In this document: positions 35,090-44,552 of the stretch, one piece after another
Layout of the letters: the number at the start of each line of letters is the position of its first letter
Position numbering within the stretch: position 1 is the stretch's first letter
Origin: Paraburkholderia gardini
Lineage (GTDB): Bacteria; Pseudomonadota; Gammaproteobacteria; Burkholderiales; Burkholderiaceae
DNA: 64,000 bases
NCBI RefSeq assembly: GCF_907164575.1
Contig: NZ_CAJQYY010000007.1
Coordinates: 62,001-126,000 of the forward strand
Direction of reading: 5' to 3'
Notes under the pieces: generated by a model
The model's input: the letters and a program-made list of their open reading frames with translations, nothing else
What the model was told of the DNA's origin: nothing
The model's database searches: none
Program-made: the position numbers and the translations under genes

Positions 35090-36175
35090 ATGCAGACGCG
35101 CAAGATTCCCGTCACGATCGTTACGGGCTTCCTCGGCAGCGGCAAGACCACGTTGCTGCGGCACATTCTTCAACATGCAGGCGGCCTTCGCGTTGCGGTG
35201 ATCGTCAACGAATTCGGCGAGCTCGGCATCGACGGCGAAATCCTCAAGGGTTGCGGCATCGGCTGCAATGAAGATGGCAGCGAGGCGGAAGGTCAATTGT
35301 ATGAACTCGCCAACGGCTGCCTTTGCTGCACCGTGCAGGAAGAGTTTTTCCCGGTCATGGAAAAACTCGTCGAGCGTCGCGACCAGATCGATCACGTGCT
35401 GATCGAAACGTCCGGCCTCGCGTTGCCCAAGCCGCTGGTCAAGGCATTCAACTGGCCGCAGATCAAGAACAGCTTTACGGTCGACGCAGTCGTCACCGTG
35501 GTCGACGGTCCTGCCGTAGCAAGTGGACAATTCGCGGAAAACCCACTGGCCGTCGACGCGCAGCGCAAGGCCGATCCGAATCTCGATCACGAATCGCCGC
35601 TGCACGAACTGTTCGAAGACCAGTTGTTTGCAGCGGATCTGGTGATTCTCAACAAGACCGACCTGCTCGACGAATCGAAGCAACGCGAGGTCGAGGCCCT
35701 CATCCATGAGGAAATCCCGTCGCAGGTGAAGGTGGTGCGCGCGCACATGGGGCAACTCGACCTTCATGCGCTGCTGGGTCTTCAGTCGGCTTCCGAAGAG
35801 TCGATCCATCTGCGTCACGACCATCACGGTTCGGCCGACGACGCCGATCATCACCACGACGAATTCGATTCCGTCGTGGTCGCGGCAAATGTTGCCTCGC
35901 GTGAAGCGACCATCGCGGCGTTGCAAAGCCTGGTCGAGAGCCACACGATCTATCGCGTCAAAGGTTTCGCGGCATTGCCGGGCGCTGCGATGCGTCTCGT
36001 GATTCAGGGCGTGGGCCGGCGCTTCGACAGCTATTTCGACCGGCGCTGGCAGGCGGACGAACCACGCGCGAGCCGTTTCGTGCTGATCGGCGAAGACCTC
36101 GACCGGAAAACGTTGCAGCAGGCGTTCGACGTCGCGATGAATGCCGTGCCCCACGGCACGACGCAACAGGCGTAA
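35090..36175 (+). CDS. cobW: CobW G3E GTPase metal chaperone
   Basis: 361-residue G3E-family GTPase believed to deliver cobalt to the chelatase. P-loop GFLGSGKT at residues 13-20; the metal-binding CXCC motif is GCLCC (CLCC, 77-80); the base-specificity motif is NKTDLLD. A His-rich acidic loop around residues 235-260 (RHDHHGSADDADHHHDE) likely binds metal as well. The C-terminal CobW_C domain follows. The ATG at 35090 has an aggagtcagg site before it; the frame is open further upstream through the riboswitch but that part is not protein-like. Six bases separate it from cobN, its functional partner. Confidence 0.95.
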   Translation: MQTRKIPVTIVTGFLGSGKTTLLRHILQHAGGLRVAVIVNEFGELGIDGEILKGCGIGCNEDGSEAEGQLYELANGCLCCTVQEEFFPVMEKLVERRDQIDHVLIETSGLALPKPLVKAFNWPQIKNSFTVDAVVTVVDGPAVASGQFAENPLAVDAQRKADPNLDHESPLHELFEDQLFAADLVILNKTDLLDESKQREVEALIHEEIPSQVKVVRAHMGQLDLHALLGLQSASEESIHLRHDHHGSADDADHHHDEFDSVVVAANVASREATIAALQSLVESHTIYRVKGFAALPGAAMRLVIQGVGRRFDSYFDRRWQADEPRASRFVLIGEDLDRKTLQQAFDVAMNAVPHGTTQQA

Positions 36176-36181
36176 AACGAC

Positions 36182-39100
36182 ATGCATCTGCTGCGCACCA
36201 CACCCGGCGGTTTCGTCGACGATACGGCCGGCGTCATCCGGATCGATCAGCGTCCCGCGGACATCGTGGTGCTCAGTTCGGCCGATACCACGCTATCGCT
36301 GCTCGCGAGCGTATTTCCGCGGCTGGGCGCTGATTTTCCGAGCCTGCGGCTCGCGAACGTGACGTTTCTCAGGCAACCGGCGTCGGTCGATTTCTACGTC
36401 GAGGACGTATTGCAGTACGCGAAGGTGGTGATCGTCGATCATCTGGGCGGCGAGGCGTACTGGCCTTACGGCATCGAACAGGTGGTCGCGCTCGCCGAAC
36501 GCAGGCAGCAGGTGCTGGCGATGTTCTCAGGCGACCTGCAGGAAGACCCGAATCTGCTTGCACGCAGCACGGCCGATGCCGCGCTATGTCATCAGCTATG
36601 GCGCTATCTTCGCGAGGGCGGCCCGCGGAATGCGGAGCGTTTTCTGCGTTGTATCGCGCATCATGCGCTGGGCTGGGGCGAAGAGCCGTCGCTTGCGCAA
36701 CCGTTGCCCGCCGCATCGCTTTACCATCCGTCGCGCGACGTCCCGACGATCGAAGACTGGCAGGCACGCTGGCATGCCAATGCACCTGTCGTCGCGATTC
36801 TCTTTTATCGCGCGCATCTGCAGGCGGCGAACACCGCTGTGTTCGATGCACTGATCGACGCGCTCCATGCACAGGGTCTTAATCCGTTGCCACTCGCGAT
36901 CACATCGCTGAAGGACAACGTCAGCCGCGACATGGTGCAGCAATTGTGCGCGCGACATGACGTGGCGCTGGTACTTAACACCACTGCATTCGCCGCGTCG
37001 GCGATTGACGATCCCGAACCGCTCGCGCTTGCGGGCGACGCGCCCGTGATGCAGGTGATCCTGAGCGGCGGCAATCGCGACGACTGGCTCAAGGACAATC
37101 AGGGCCTCAATTCGCGCGATATCGCGATGCATATCGCGCTGCCCGAAGTGGACGGCCGCATCATCACGCGGGCCATCAGTTTCAAGGGGCTTGCGTATCG
37201 GTGTCCGCACACTGAAGTCGACGTCGTGCGTTATCAGCCCGATCACGGGCGCGTCGCGTTTCTCGCTGAGTTGAGCCGACGCTGGTGCAGGCTGCGGCGT
37301 ATCGACAACGCGGACAAGAAGCTCGCGCTGATTCTCGCGAATTATCCCGTAAGCGAAGGGCGCATCGGCAATGGCGTGGGGCTCGACACGCCTGCGTCCG
37401 TTGTCGGCATTCTTTCGATGTTGCGTGAGCAGGGCTATACGGTTGACGATATTCCCGTCGATGGCGATGCCCTGATGCGTACGCTTACTGAAGGCGTGAC
37501 GAACGACCCGGTGGTGCGCGACCTGCGCCCGGCACTGCAAAGCCTTGCGCTCGACGACTATCTGACGCATTTCCAGCAGTTGCCCGCTGAGGTACGCGAC
37601 GCGTTGAACGCACGATGGGGCACGCCCGATCAGGACCCGTCGCTGCGGCGTGGCCGCTTCATGATCGCGGGCTGGCGTTGCGCGCATGTGTTCATCGGCA
37701 TCCAGCCGGCGCGCTCGCGCGAAGGCGGCGATTACGCCAGCTATCACGACGCCGATCTCGTGCCGCCGCATGCGTATCTGGCGTTCTATTTCTGGCTGCG
37801 TCACCAGTTCGGTATCGACGCGGTCGTGCATGTCGGCAAGCACGGCAACCTGGAATGGCTGCCGGGCAAGAGCGTCGCGCTCAGCGACACCTGCTGGCCC
37901 GATCTCATTCTCGGGCCGATGCCGCATCTGTATCCGTTTATCGTCAACGACCCGGGCGAGGGCAGCCAGGCGAAGCGGCGCACGCAGGCGGTCATCATCG
38001 ATCATCTGATGCCACCCCTCACGCGTGCGGAGAGCTACGGCCCGTTGCAGGATCTCGAACGCCAGGTCGACGAATACTATGAAGCGTTGATGGTCGATCC
38101 ACGTCGCTCGAAACTGCTGCGGCGGACCATTCTCGAAACGATCATCACGCATCGTCTGCACGAGGAGCTGAGTCTCGGTCTGCCCGACGGCCTGGATGCG
38201 GAAGACGCGCTGCTCACGCGCGCCGATGCGTACCTGTGCGAATTGAAGGAAGCGCAGATTCGCGATGGCTTGCACACGTTTGGACAGTCGCCGCGAGGCG
38301 TTCAGCGACGCGATACGCTGCTTGCGCTCGGCCGTTTTCCGGTGGGGGACGGACAGCGCGAGAAGGCAGGGCTGATCGATGCGCTCGCGCGCGATCTGCA
38401 GATGGATCATCTCTTCGATCCTTTGACAGCGGACTGGGCAGCGACATGGGAAGGCGCGCGCCCCGACGTCCTTCAGCAGGTCAGCGACGCGCCGTGGCGG
38501 CATAACGGCGACACGCGCGAACGGCTCGAATTACTGGCGTCGGCATTGCTGAACGATATTGCAGGCGGGAGCGCGTTGCAGGCTGGAGCGGTATATCAAG
38601 CCGATACGTTGCCTCAGGCGGAACGTGTGATCGAGCGTCTGCGAAACGACATCCTGCCGCGGCTCGATGCCTGTGGACCGCAGGAAATGCTGCAACTGGG
38701 GCGCGGGCTTGAGGGCCGCTTCGTGCCGCCGGGCCCGAGCGGCTCACCTTCGCGTGGTCGTCCCGACGTGCTGCCGACCGGCCGTAACTTCTATTCGGTC
38801 GACACACGTGCCGTGCCGACCCAGTCGGCGTGGACGTTGGGCCTGAAATCGGCGCAGCAGCTGATCGAGCGCCACGTGCAGGAACACGGCGACTATCCGC
38901 GTGCGATCGGCCTGTCGGTGTGGGGCACCGCGACGATGCGCACCGGCGGCGACGACATCGCGCAGGCGCTGGCATTGCTCGGCGTTCGACCCCGGTGGGC
39001 GCCAGGCAGCCATCGTGTGACCGACTTCGAGATCATGCCGATCGAGGCGTTCGATCGCCCACGTATCGACGTGACCTTGCGCGTATCGGGCTTCTTTCGC

Positions 39101-39988
39101 GATGCGTTCGCCAACGTGATGCATCTGTTCGACGCGGCCGTGCAGGCTGTCGCCGAACTCGACGAACCCGAGGAAATGAATCCCGTCCGCGCTCGCGTGC
39201 TGCGCGAAAAAGAGGCGTTGATGGCGCGCGGCATGGATGCAGCCGAAGCGCGCCGCCGCGCCGGCTGGCGCGTTTTCAGCGCGAAGCCCGGTTCGTATGG
39301 CGCGGGTCTGCAGGAGATGATCGACACACGGCAATGGCAGACCGACGCGGATCTGGCCGAAGCGTATCGGGCATGGGGCGGCTATGCGTACGCGCAGAAG
39401 AGCGCGGGTGAGGACGCGCGCGAGGTCTTCGGTACACGTCTCGCGGCGCTGGATGTCGTGCTTCAGAATCAGGACAATCGCGAACACGACGTACTCGATT
39501 CGAACGACTACTACCAGTTCCAGGGCGGCATGGTCGCGGCTGTCCGGCATCTCGCGGGTACGCAGCCGCATATCTATCACGCCGATCACAGCAATCCGGC
39601 TGCACCGCGCATCCGCACGTTGCATGAAGAAATCGCGCAGGTGATCCGCTCACGCGTGGTGAATCCGAAATGGCTGGACGGCGTGAAGCGTCATGGCTAC
39701 AAGGGCGCCGCGGAAATCGCCGCCACCGTCGACTATCTTTACGGTTTCGATGCGACGGCACGCGTGATTTCGGATCACCAGTACGCGCTCGTCACCGACG
39801 CCTACCTGAACGATAGCGCGACGCGGGATTTTCTCGCGAAGCACAATCCGCACGCGCTGCATGGCATCTGCGAGCGTCTGCTCGAAGCGGTGCAGCGCGG
39901 CCTGTGGCAAAACCCGGGCGACTATCGCGCGCAGATCGAGCAGCATCTGCTGGCAAGCGAACAGCAACTCGAAGGAACACGAACATGA
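36182..39988 (+). CDS. cobN: Cobaltochelatase subunit CobN
   Basis: 1268-residue large subunit of the ATP-dependent aerobic cobaltochelatase, inserting Co2+ into hydrogenobyrinic acid a,c-diamide. It is homologous to the magnesium chelatase BchH/ChlH. Recognisable segments include FMIAGWRCAHVFIGIQPARS, VVHVGKHGNLEWLPGKS, WPDLILGPMPHLYPFIVNDPGEGSQAKRR (the conserved chelatase core) and the AYAQKSAGEDAREVFGTRL region near the C-terminus. Full family length, no break. It lies between cobW and the chlI gene with a four-base stop/start overlap downstream, so the chelatase parts are made together. Confidence 0.97.
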   Translation: MHLLRTTPGGFVDDTAGVIRIDQRPADIVVLSSADTTLSLLASVFPRLGADFPSLRLANVTFLRQPASVDFYVEDVLQYAKVVIVDHLGGEAYWPYGIEQVVALAERRQQVLAMFSGDLQEDPNLLARSTADAALCHQLWRYLREGGPRNAERFLRCIAHHALGWGEEPSLAQPLPAASLYHPSRDVPTIEDWQARWHANAPVVAILFYRAHLQAANTAVFDALIDALHAQGLNPLPLAITSLKDNVSRDMVQQLCARHDVALVLNTTAFAASAIDDPEPLALAGDAPVMQVILSGGNRDDWLKDNQGLNSRDIAMHIALPEVDGRIITRAISFKGLAYRCPHTEVDVVRYQPDHGRVAFLAELSRRWCRLRRIDNADKKLALILANYPVSEGRIGNGVGLDTPASVVGILSMLREQGYTVDDIPVDGDALMRTLTEGVTNDPVVRDLRPALQSLALDDYLTHFQQLPAEVRDALNARWGTPDQDPSLRRGRFMIAGWRCAHVFIGIQPARSREGGDYASYHDADLVPPHAYLAFYFWLRHQFGIDAVVHVGKHGNLEWLPGKSVALSDTCWPDLILGPMPHLYPFIVNDPGEGSQAKRRTQAVIIDHLMPPLTRAESYGPLQDLERQVDEYYEALMVDPRRSKLLRRTILETIITHRLHEELSLGLPDGLDAEDALLTRADAYLCELKEAQIRDGLHTFGQSPRGVQRRDTLLALGRFPVGDGQREKAGLIDALARDLQMDHLFDPLTADWAATWEGARPDVLQQVSDAPWRHNGDTRERLELLASALLNDIAGGSALQAGAVYQADTLPQAERVIERLRNDILPRLDACGPQEMLQLGRGLEGRFVPPGPSGSPSRGRPDVLPTGRNFYSVDTRAVPTQSAWTLGLKSAQQLIERHVQEHGDYPRAIGLSVWGTATMRTGGDDIAQALALLGVRPRWAPGSHRVTDFEIMPIEAFDRPRIDVTLRVSGFFRDAFANVMHLFDAAVQAVAELDEPEEMNPVRARVLREKEALMARGMDAAEARRRAGWRVFSAKPGSYGAGLQEMIDTRQWQTDADLAEAYRAWGGYAYAQKSAGEDAREVFGTRLAALDVVLQNQDNREHDVLDSNDYYQFQGGMVAAVRHLAGTQPHIYHADHSNPAAPRIRTLHEEIAQVIRSRVVNPKWLDGVKRHGYKGAAEIAATVDYLYGFDATARVISDHQYALVTDAYLNDSATRDFLAKHNPHALHGICERLLEAVQRGLWQNPGDYRAQIEQHLLASEQQLEGTRT

Positions 39989-41067
39989 ACGCATCGACGG
40001 ATTTGCCCGGCGGCGGCATCGCGTCGTCGTCAACCGCCCGCACCACGTTTCCGTTCGCGGCGTTGATCGGGCAGGCGCCGTTGCAGCAGGCGCTATTGCT
40101 TGCGGCAATCGATCCGGGACTCGGCGGCGTGCTGGTGAGCGGCCCGCGTGGCACCGCGAAGTCGACGACCGCCCGGGCTCTCGCCGAATTGCTGCCCGAG
40201 GGGCAACTCGTCACGCTGCCGCTGGGTGCCAGCGAAGAGCGTCTGATCGGCACACTGGATATCGAAACCGCGCTGCGCGACGGCTCGGTGAAGTTTTCGC
40301 CGGGTCTGCTTGCAAAAGCGCATCGCGGCGTGCTGTATGTCGACGAGGTCAACCTGTTGCCAGACGCGCTTGTGGATGCGCTGCTCGATGCAGCCGCGAG
40401 CGGCGTGAACACGGTTGAGCGCGATGGCGTTTCGCATAGTCACGCGGCGAGCTTCGTGCTGATCGGCACGATGAATCCGCAGGAAGGCGAGTTGCGCCCA
40501 CAACTTATCGACCGGTTCGGTTTGATGGTGGAACTCGAAAACTGCTTCGATTCGAAGGTGCGGCAAGCGATCGTCAAGGCGCGCCTTGCGTTTGACGCTG
40601 ACCCGGACACCTTTCGCGCGAGCTACGCGACGCAACAGGCAGCTTATGTGCAGCGTATTCACGCCGCGCGTGAACGGCTGCCGCAACTTGCGTTCGACGA
40701 TACGGTTCACGGGCACGTCAGCCGTGTATGTATCGATGCCGCTGTCGACGGGATGCGCGCGGATATCGTCATGCTGCGCGCAGCACGTGCGCTGGCAGCG
40801 CTGGAAGGGGCCGCGGCGATCACGGTCGAACATGTCGATCGTGTGGCGGAAGCGGTGTTGCGGCACCGCCGCGTGAATCGCGATGCGGATACGCATGCGC
40901 CACAATCGTCATCGCCGCCTGCGCAACAGGAAATGCACGAATTTCCGCAGACGTCCCAGGCGGAACGCAAAACCGGCAGCGAAGGCGATTGGGGACAACT
41001 GCCGCCGGAGGCAGCCGGTACGATGCGCGTCAAAGGCGTCATTCCGTTACCTGCAAAAAAACGCTGA
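39985..41067 (+). CDS. ChlI/BchI-like AAA+ chelatase subunit
   Basis: 360-residue AAA+ ATPase of the magnesium chelatase I type. Walker A is GPRGTAKS at residues 53-60, Walker B LYVDEVN at 117-123, followed by the sensor region FVLIGTMNPQEGELRPQLIDRFGL. In Pseudomonas and relatives such ChlI/ChlD-type proteins sit beside cobN and are thought to replace CobS/CobT as the ATPase partners of CobN. The C-terminus (about 60 residues) is polar and Gln/Pro-rich. The start overlaps the cobN stop as ATGA; the longer frame upstream is a shadow of cobN. Confidence 0.93.
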   Translation: MNASTDLPGGGIASSSTARTTFPFAALIGQAPLQQALLLAAIDPGLGGVLVSGPRGTAKSTTARALAELLPEGQLVTLPLGASEERLIGTLDIETALRDGSVKFSPGLLAKAHRGVLYVDEVNLLPDALVDALLDAAASGVNTVERDGVSHSHAASFVLIGTMNPQEGELRPQLIDRFGLMVELENCFDSKVRQAIVKARLAFDADPDTFRASYATQQAAYVQRIHAARERLPQLAFDDTVHGHVSRVCIDAAVDGMRADIVMLRAARALAALEGAAAITVEHVDRVAEAVLRHRRVNRDADTHAPQSSSPPAQQEMHEFPQTSQAERKTGSEGDWGQLPPEAAGTMRVKGVIPLPAKKR

Positions 41068-41732
41068 GCCATCGATCAGGCGCCGCCGCTGGATCGATCA
41101 GCGGCGTTCGATGGCCACATACAGCAGGCGCTGGCACGCGGGGCTCAAAACCCGGCAGACGTATCGACTGGCCGTCGACGCTCGCGGCGAAACGGCGTGA
41201 GCCGCTCGCACGCGCGCACGTGCGCTTCAGGCGCGAAGCGTCGAAGGGCAGCGTGCTGCACTGTTTCGTTCTCGACTGTTCCGGCTCGATGATGTCGGGC
41301 CAGCAGCTTGCGCTGGCAAAGGGCCTGCTTGTCGCGATGTTCGATCAGGCGTCCACTGCGCGCGCCGAAACCGCGCTGGTGTGTTTCGGCGGTGCGCGTG
41401 CCGACGTACGGTTCGGGCCCGCGGTGCCGCGCTGGTGGAACGAGCGCTGGCTACAGCCAGTGGGTGGAGGAGGAGGGACGCCACTTGCGCTCGGCGTGTC
41501 GCGGGCGGCTCACGTCCTTGAGCGCGCCGCGCGCGGCAAGCCGGGACAGCAGCGCTGGCTGTGGCTGCTATCGGATGGACGCAGCAGCGACCTGCCCGTG
41601 CGTCCGGTGTTTGCCGATCAGATCGTGTGCGTCGATTTCGAACGTGGTGCCGTGAGGCTTGGCCGTTGCGAACAGATCGCGCGCGCCTGGGATGCACTGT
41701 GCTGTACACCGGAAGATCTGATCGCATCGTGA
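41064..41732 (+). CDS. VWA-domain (ChlD/BchD-like) chelatase subunit, atypical start
   Basis: About 222-residue protein with a von Willebrand A domain. The metal site (MIDAS) reads DCSGSMM, followed by LALAKGLLVAMFDQA, the threonine-containing GGGGGTPLALG loop and WLLSDGRSSDLP. It matches the short ChlD-like partner that follows chlI near cobN in other bacteria. There is no ATG, GTG or TTG in frame between the chlI stop and the conserved part; the nearest upstream ATG in frame is at 40728, 340 bases inside chlI. A CTG at 41064 overlaps the chlI stop exactly as ATGA would and is taken as the start. A recent start-codon mutation is the alternative. Confidence 0.75.
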   Translation: MSHRSGAAAGSISGVRWPHTAGAGTRGSKPGRRIDWPSTLAAKRREPLARAHVRFRREASKGSVLHCFVLDCSGSMMSGQQLALAKGLLVAMFDQASTARAETALVCFGGARADVRFGPAVPRWWNERWLQPVGGGGGTPLALGVSRAAHVLERAARGKPGQQRWLWLLSDGRSSDLPVRPVFADQIVCVDFERGAVRLGRCEQIARAWDALCCTPEDLIAS

Positions 41733-41759
41733 TTTCCGCTGGACGCGATCAGGTTCGGT

Positions 41760-42689
41760 TCACGCACGCGTCATGCTGCTCCAGATGTACACATCGTCCT
41801 GACGGTCGAACACGAACGCTTTGAGCGCGGTCTGCATCGACGGTTCCAGCACATCGAACTCGAGGCCGTGCGCGACCAGTTCCTTGTGCTTCTCGTGAGC
41901 TTGCAGATTGCGGATCACCGCGCGCGTTTCGATCAACGTTTCGATCTCGCCCGATGTGACCCAGAACGACAGACGCAGCCGCTCACCTATGCGCCCCAGC
42001 GCGCTCGTCGTCGCGAGTGACAGACCCAGCACGCTGACGCCGTCCGCGAGACCCACGCCGTCCCAGGCTTCATTCGCTTCGGTGCCGTGGCGAACGGCCA
42101 GATGCGCGCGCACGCGGATCGAGCGCCGTTCGCGCAGCCGGCGGATCGCGCCGGGTTTCGACAACACAATGTAATGAAAGGGATTGCTGCAGAGCGCTTC
42201 GACGGTACACGTAAAGCGGTACACCGCCTGGCTCGCAATCGCGACGATGTCGAGGTTTTCGTTGAGCTCGATCGGCGCGGCCTTGCCGTTCGCGGCCGGC
42301 GGCGTGATGAACAGCACCTGGTTCGGCGCGAAGCCGATCACGCGGGCGGGATGCATCGGGCGGCCCATGCCGATCAGCGAACGCACGCCGAGCAGCGCGC
42401 CGATCGGCAAATGCATTTCGGGAAGCGACGAGGGCAGCGGGGTTTCGCTTTCAGGCTGCGCGGACGTTGCGCCCGCAACCGTCGTCTCCTTGCGGCGAGG
42501 CTTGAAATGCGCGAAGAGAAAACGGCGTTCGTCCTCGTTGGCAATCGATGCGCCGCGCTCACGCAACAGGGCGCCGTCCTGATCGACAATGGGCCACGAC
42601 AGCGGTGTGGCTAAAGGAACGTCACTGGGCTTAAACGCCAGCTCGGGTGCGACGACCGATTCTTCTTCTGCCAGTTCGTTTGACGCCAT
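41760..42689 (-). CDS. YcgR-like PilZ-domain flagellar brake protein
   Basis: 309-residue cytoplasmic protein with a polar N-terminal extension of about 90 residues, a YcgR-type N-terminal domain (about 90-180) and a C-terminal PilZ domain. The c-di-GMP-binding RxxxR motif is present in RERRSIRVRA (about 186-195). The second motif, normally (D/N)xSxxG, reads GVSVLG here, with the Asp one position early. YcgR slows flagellar rotation when c-di-GMP is high. It stands alone, inserted between cobalamin units and convergent with the VWA gene, with no obvious link to B12. Confidence 0.85.
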   Translation of the reverse strand: MASNELAEEESVVAPELAFKPSDVPLATPLSWPIVDQDGALLRERGASIANEDERRFLFAHFKPRRKETTVAGATSAQPESETPLPSSLPEMHLPIGALLGVRSLIGMGRPMHPARVIGFAPNQVLFITPPAANGKAAPIELNENLDIVAIASQAVYRFTCTVEALCSNPFHYIVLSKPGAIRRLRERRSIRVRAHLAVRHGTEANEAWDGVGLADGVSVLGLSLATTSALGRIGERLRLSFWVTSGEIETLIETRAVIRNLQAHEKHKELVAHGLEFDVLEPSMQTALKAFVFDRQDDVYIWSSMTRA

Positions 42690-42719
42690 ATACCGACCAC
42701 CTCGTTTCGGGTTCTTAAC

Positions 42720-42733
42720 GGCCGTATACGGCC
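42720..42733. promoter_or_regulatory. 14-bp perfect palindrome upstream of the PilZ gene
   Basis: ggccgtatacggcc lies about 30 bases before the PilZ/YcgR-like gene start in an otherwise AT-rich region (42734-42839) that should hold its promoter. It could be an operator; no protein can be assigned. Confidence 0.4.
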
Positions 42734-42839
42734 CGGCAAAATAAAACTTTAATTGAAGACTTAAGAACCTCCATTATTACAGGCAATAATCGAACTGGAT
42801 ACCTGTTGTGCATCGGTTAATAGCACTGGATGCAACTTC

Positions 42840-44552
42840 TTAACCCTGGCGATACCACCTTGGCGTATAAGCCCATTCCACCCCGCCATTCACCGAAAAC
42901 GCGCGTGTAAGCGACGATCCGATAATCACCATCGTCCGCATATCGACCATTTCACTGCGAAGCGCTCCAAGCGACGTGTGGCGTACCTGGCCGCCGGGTC
43001 TGCCGACGTTTCTTCCCAGCACGACCGTTGTCTCAGGCGAACGGAATTCGCGAACGATATCGAGCGCCTTGTCGAGTTGCCAGGGGCGCGCGCGCGAAAC
43101 CGGATTATAGAAAGCCATCACGAGATCGGCCCCGGCGGCGTGTCTCAGGCGATTTTCAATGACATCCCACGGCTTGAGATTATCGGAAAGCGACAGCATG
43201 CAGAAATCGTGACCGAGCGGCGCCCCGGCCTGCGCGGCCGTCGCCATGGCCGCCGATACACCCGGCAGGATTTCGAGTTCGACGCTGGCCCAGCGTGCGT
43301 TGCCCGATTCGTGAAGCGCCTCCAGCACGGCGGCGGCCATTGCGAACACGCCGGGGTCGCCGGACGACACCATCACGACCGAACATCCCTGGGCGGCCAG
43401 TTCGAATGCGTGACGCGCGCGCCGCATCTCTTCGCGGTTGTCGGTGCCGTGTACGCGCTGGTCCGCGCGGAACGGGCCCGCCATCGTCACGTAGGTTTCG
43501 TAGCCGAGCACATCGGTGGCCGCGTCGAGCGCCTCGCGTGCGGCGGGCACCATCAGGCGCGCATCGCCCGGGCCGAGACCGATGACGCTTAGTCGCCCAC
43601 GTGTCTGCCCGACGGAAAAGGGATCGACCGGGGCGCGCGCGATCGCCAGCGCAACCGGCGAATCGCCGGCCAGAATGTCGTGCGGCACACGCATCGCCGG
43701 GACCAGGAGCGTGTGCGGTTTCTGTTCGTTGTTGCCGGTGGTGGGCATGGCGACAAAACGGAGCGCCACGCCGAGCGCTGCGGCTGCTTCGGTCAGCGCG
43801 AGTTCCCCTGCGCGCTCCATGGGCGCGAGCAGCGCAGCCAGCGAGAGCGCGGCGATCCCGTTTGCGCTCAACGCATCCTGCACATGCCCGACGATGTCGC
43901 CATCAAGACCACCGATCGCGGCGATGACGCTGCGTGGATGGATCAGCAACTCGTCCGCGCTGCCGTTCCATGCTTGCGGCGTGACGCGTATGGCGAGCCG
44001 TGCGTTGGATGAGCGCGGCAACTGCGCGTCGTCGAGCCAGGGCGCTTCGCCTTCGATGCGCGTACTTTCGCCCGCGAGCAGGTCCGATACGAAGCGCTTG
44101 CCCTGGGCAAGACTCGAAAGCGCGTACCCGTCGGGCGGATTCAGCACGCATGTGCCGAAACGCAGCTCGCCGCTCGTCGTGATGGCGGGCGCGATGTTCA
44201 GCGCGTCGGCGATTTCGCGGGCCATCCGGTTCACGCCGGCCAGACCGCCCAGCAACGGCACGACCGCGCTGCCGTCTTCGGCCACGGCCAGCACGGGCGG
44301 CTCCGCGCCTTTGTCCGAAAGCAGCGGTGCGAGGCAGCGAATCACGATGCCCGCTGCGCACAACGCGACGAGCGGCGTGCCGCGCGTGTACAACTCTCGC
44401 AGATGGGCGCTGAGTTCGCTGTAGGCGATGTCCGCCTCGACACGTCCTGCAAGCCCGTGAACCTGCGCGCCGGGATAGCACGCCGCTATGCGTCGCGCCG
44501 TGTCGAGTGCGCCGGCGCCGAGAATCACGATGGCGGGCGCGGTTGAATTCAT
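42840..44552 (-). CDS. cobJ: CbiG-CobJ fusion (precorrin-3B C17-methyltransferase)
   Basis: Roughly 570-residue fusion. The N-terminal 320 residues resemble CbiG: a first domain with the [40 protein letters not shown] pattern and a degenerate CbiG C-terminal domain ([12 protein letters not shown]). From about residue 330 a complete CobJ/CbiH SAM-dependent methyltransferase follows ([67 protein letters not shown]). CobJ contracts the ring and methylates C17. The start at 44552 overlaps the cobI stop as ATGA; an ATG at 44561 is possible. Fusions of this kind are known in Pseudomonas. Confidence 0.94.
   Translation of the reverse strand: MNSTAPAIVILGAGALDTARRIAACYPGAQVHGLAGRVEADIAYSELSAHLRELYTRGTPLVALCAAGIVIRCLAPLLSDKGAEPPVLAVAEDGSAVVPLLGGLAGVNRMAREIADALNIAPAITTSGELRFGTCVLNPPDGYALSSLAQGKRFVSDLLAGESTRIEGEAPWLDDAQLPRSSNARLAIRVTPQAWNGSADELLIHPRSVIAAIGGLDGDIVGHVQDALSANGIAALSLAALLAPMERAGELALTEAAAALGVALRFVAMPTTGNNEQKPHTLLVPAMRVPHDILAGDSPVALAIARAPVDPFSVGQTRGRLSVIGLGPGDARLMVPAAREALDAATDVLGYETYVTMAGPFRADQRVHGTDNREEMRRARHAFELAAQGCSVVMVSSGDPGVFAMAAAVLEALHESGNARWASVELEILPGVSAAMATAAQAGAPLGHDFCMLSLSDNLKPWDVIENRLRHAAGADLVMAFYNPVSRARPWQLDKALDIVREFRSPETTVVLGRNVGRPGGQVRHTSLGALRSEMVDMRTMVIIGSSLTRAFSVNGGVEWAYTPRWYRQG

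Noticed and set aside
36596..38503. 635-codon antisense frame inside cobN
   Set aside because: High-GC shadow of a clear 1268-residue CobN; no start signal or domain.
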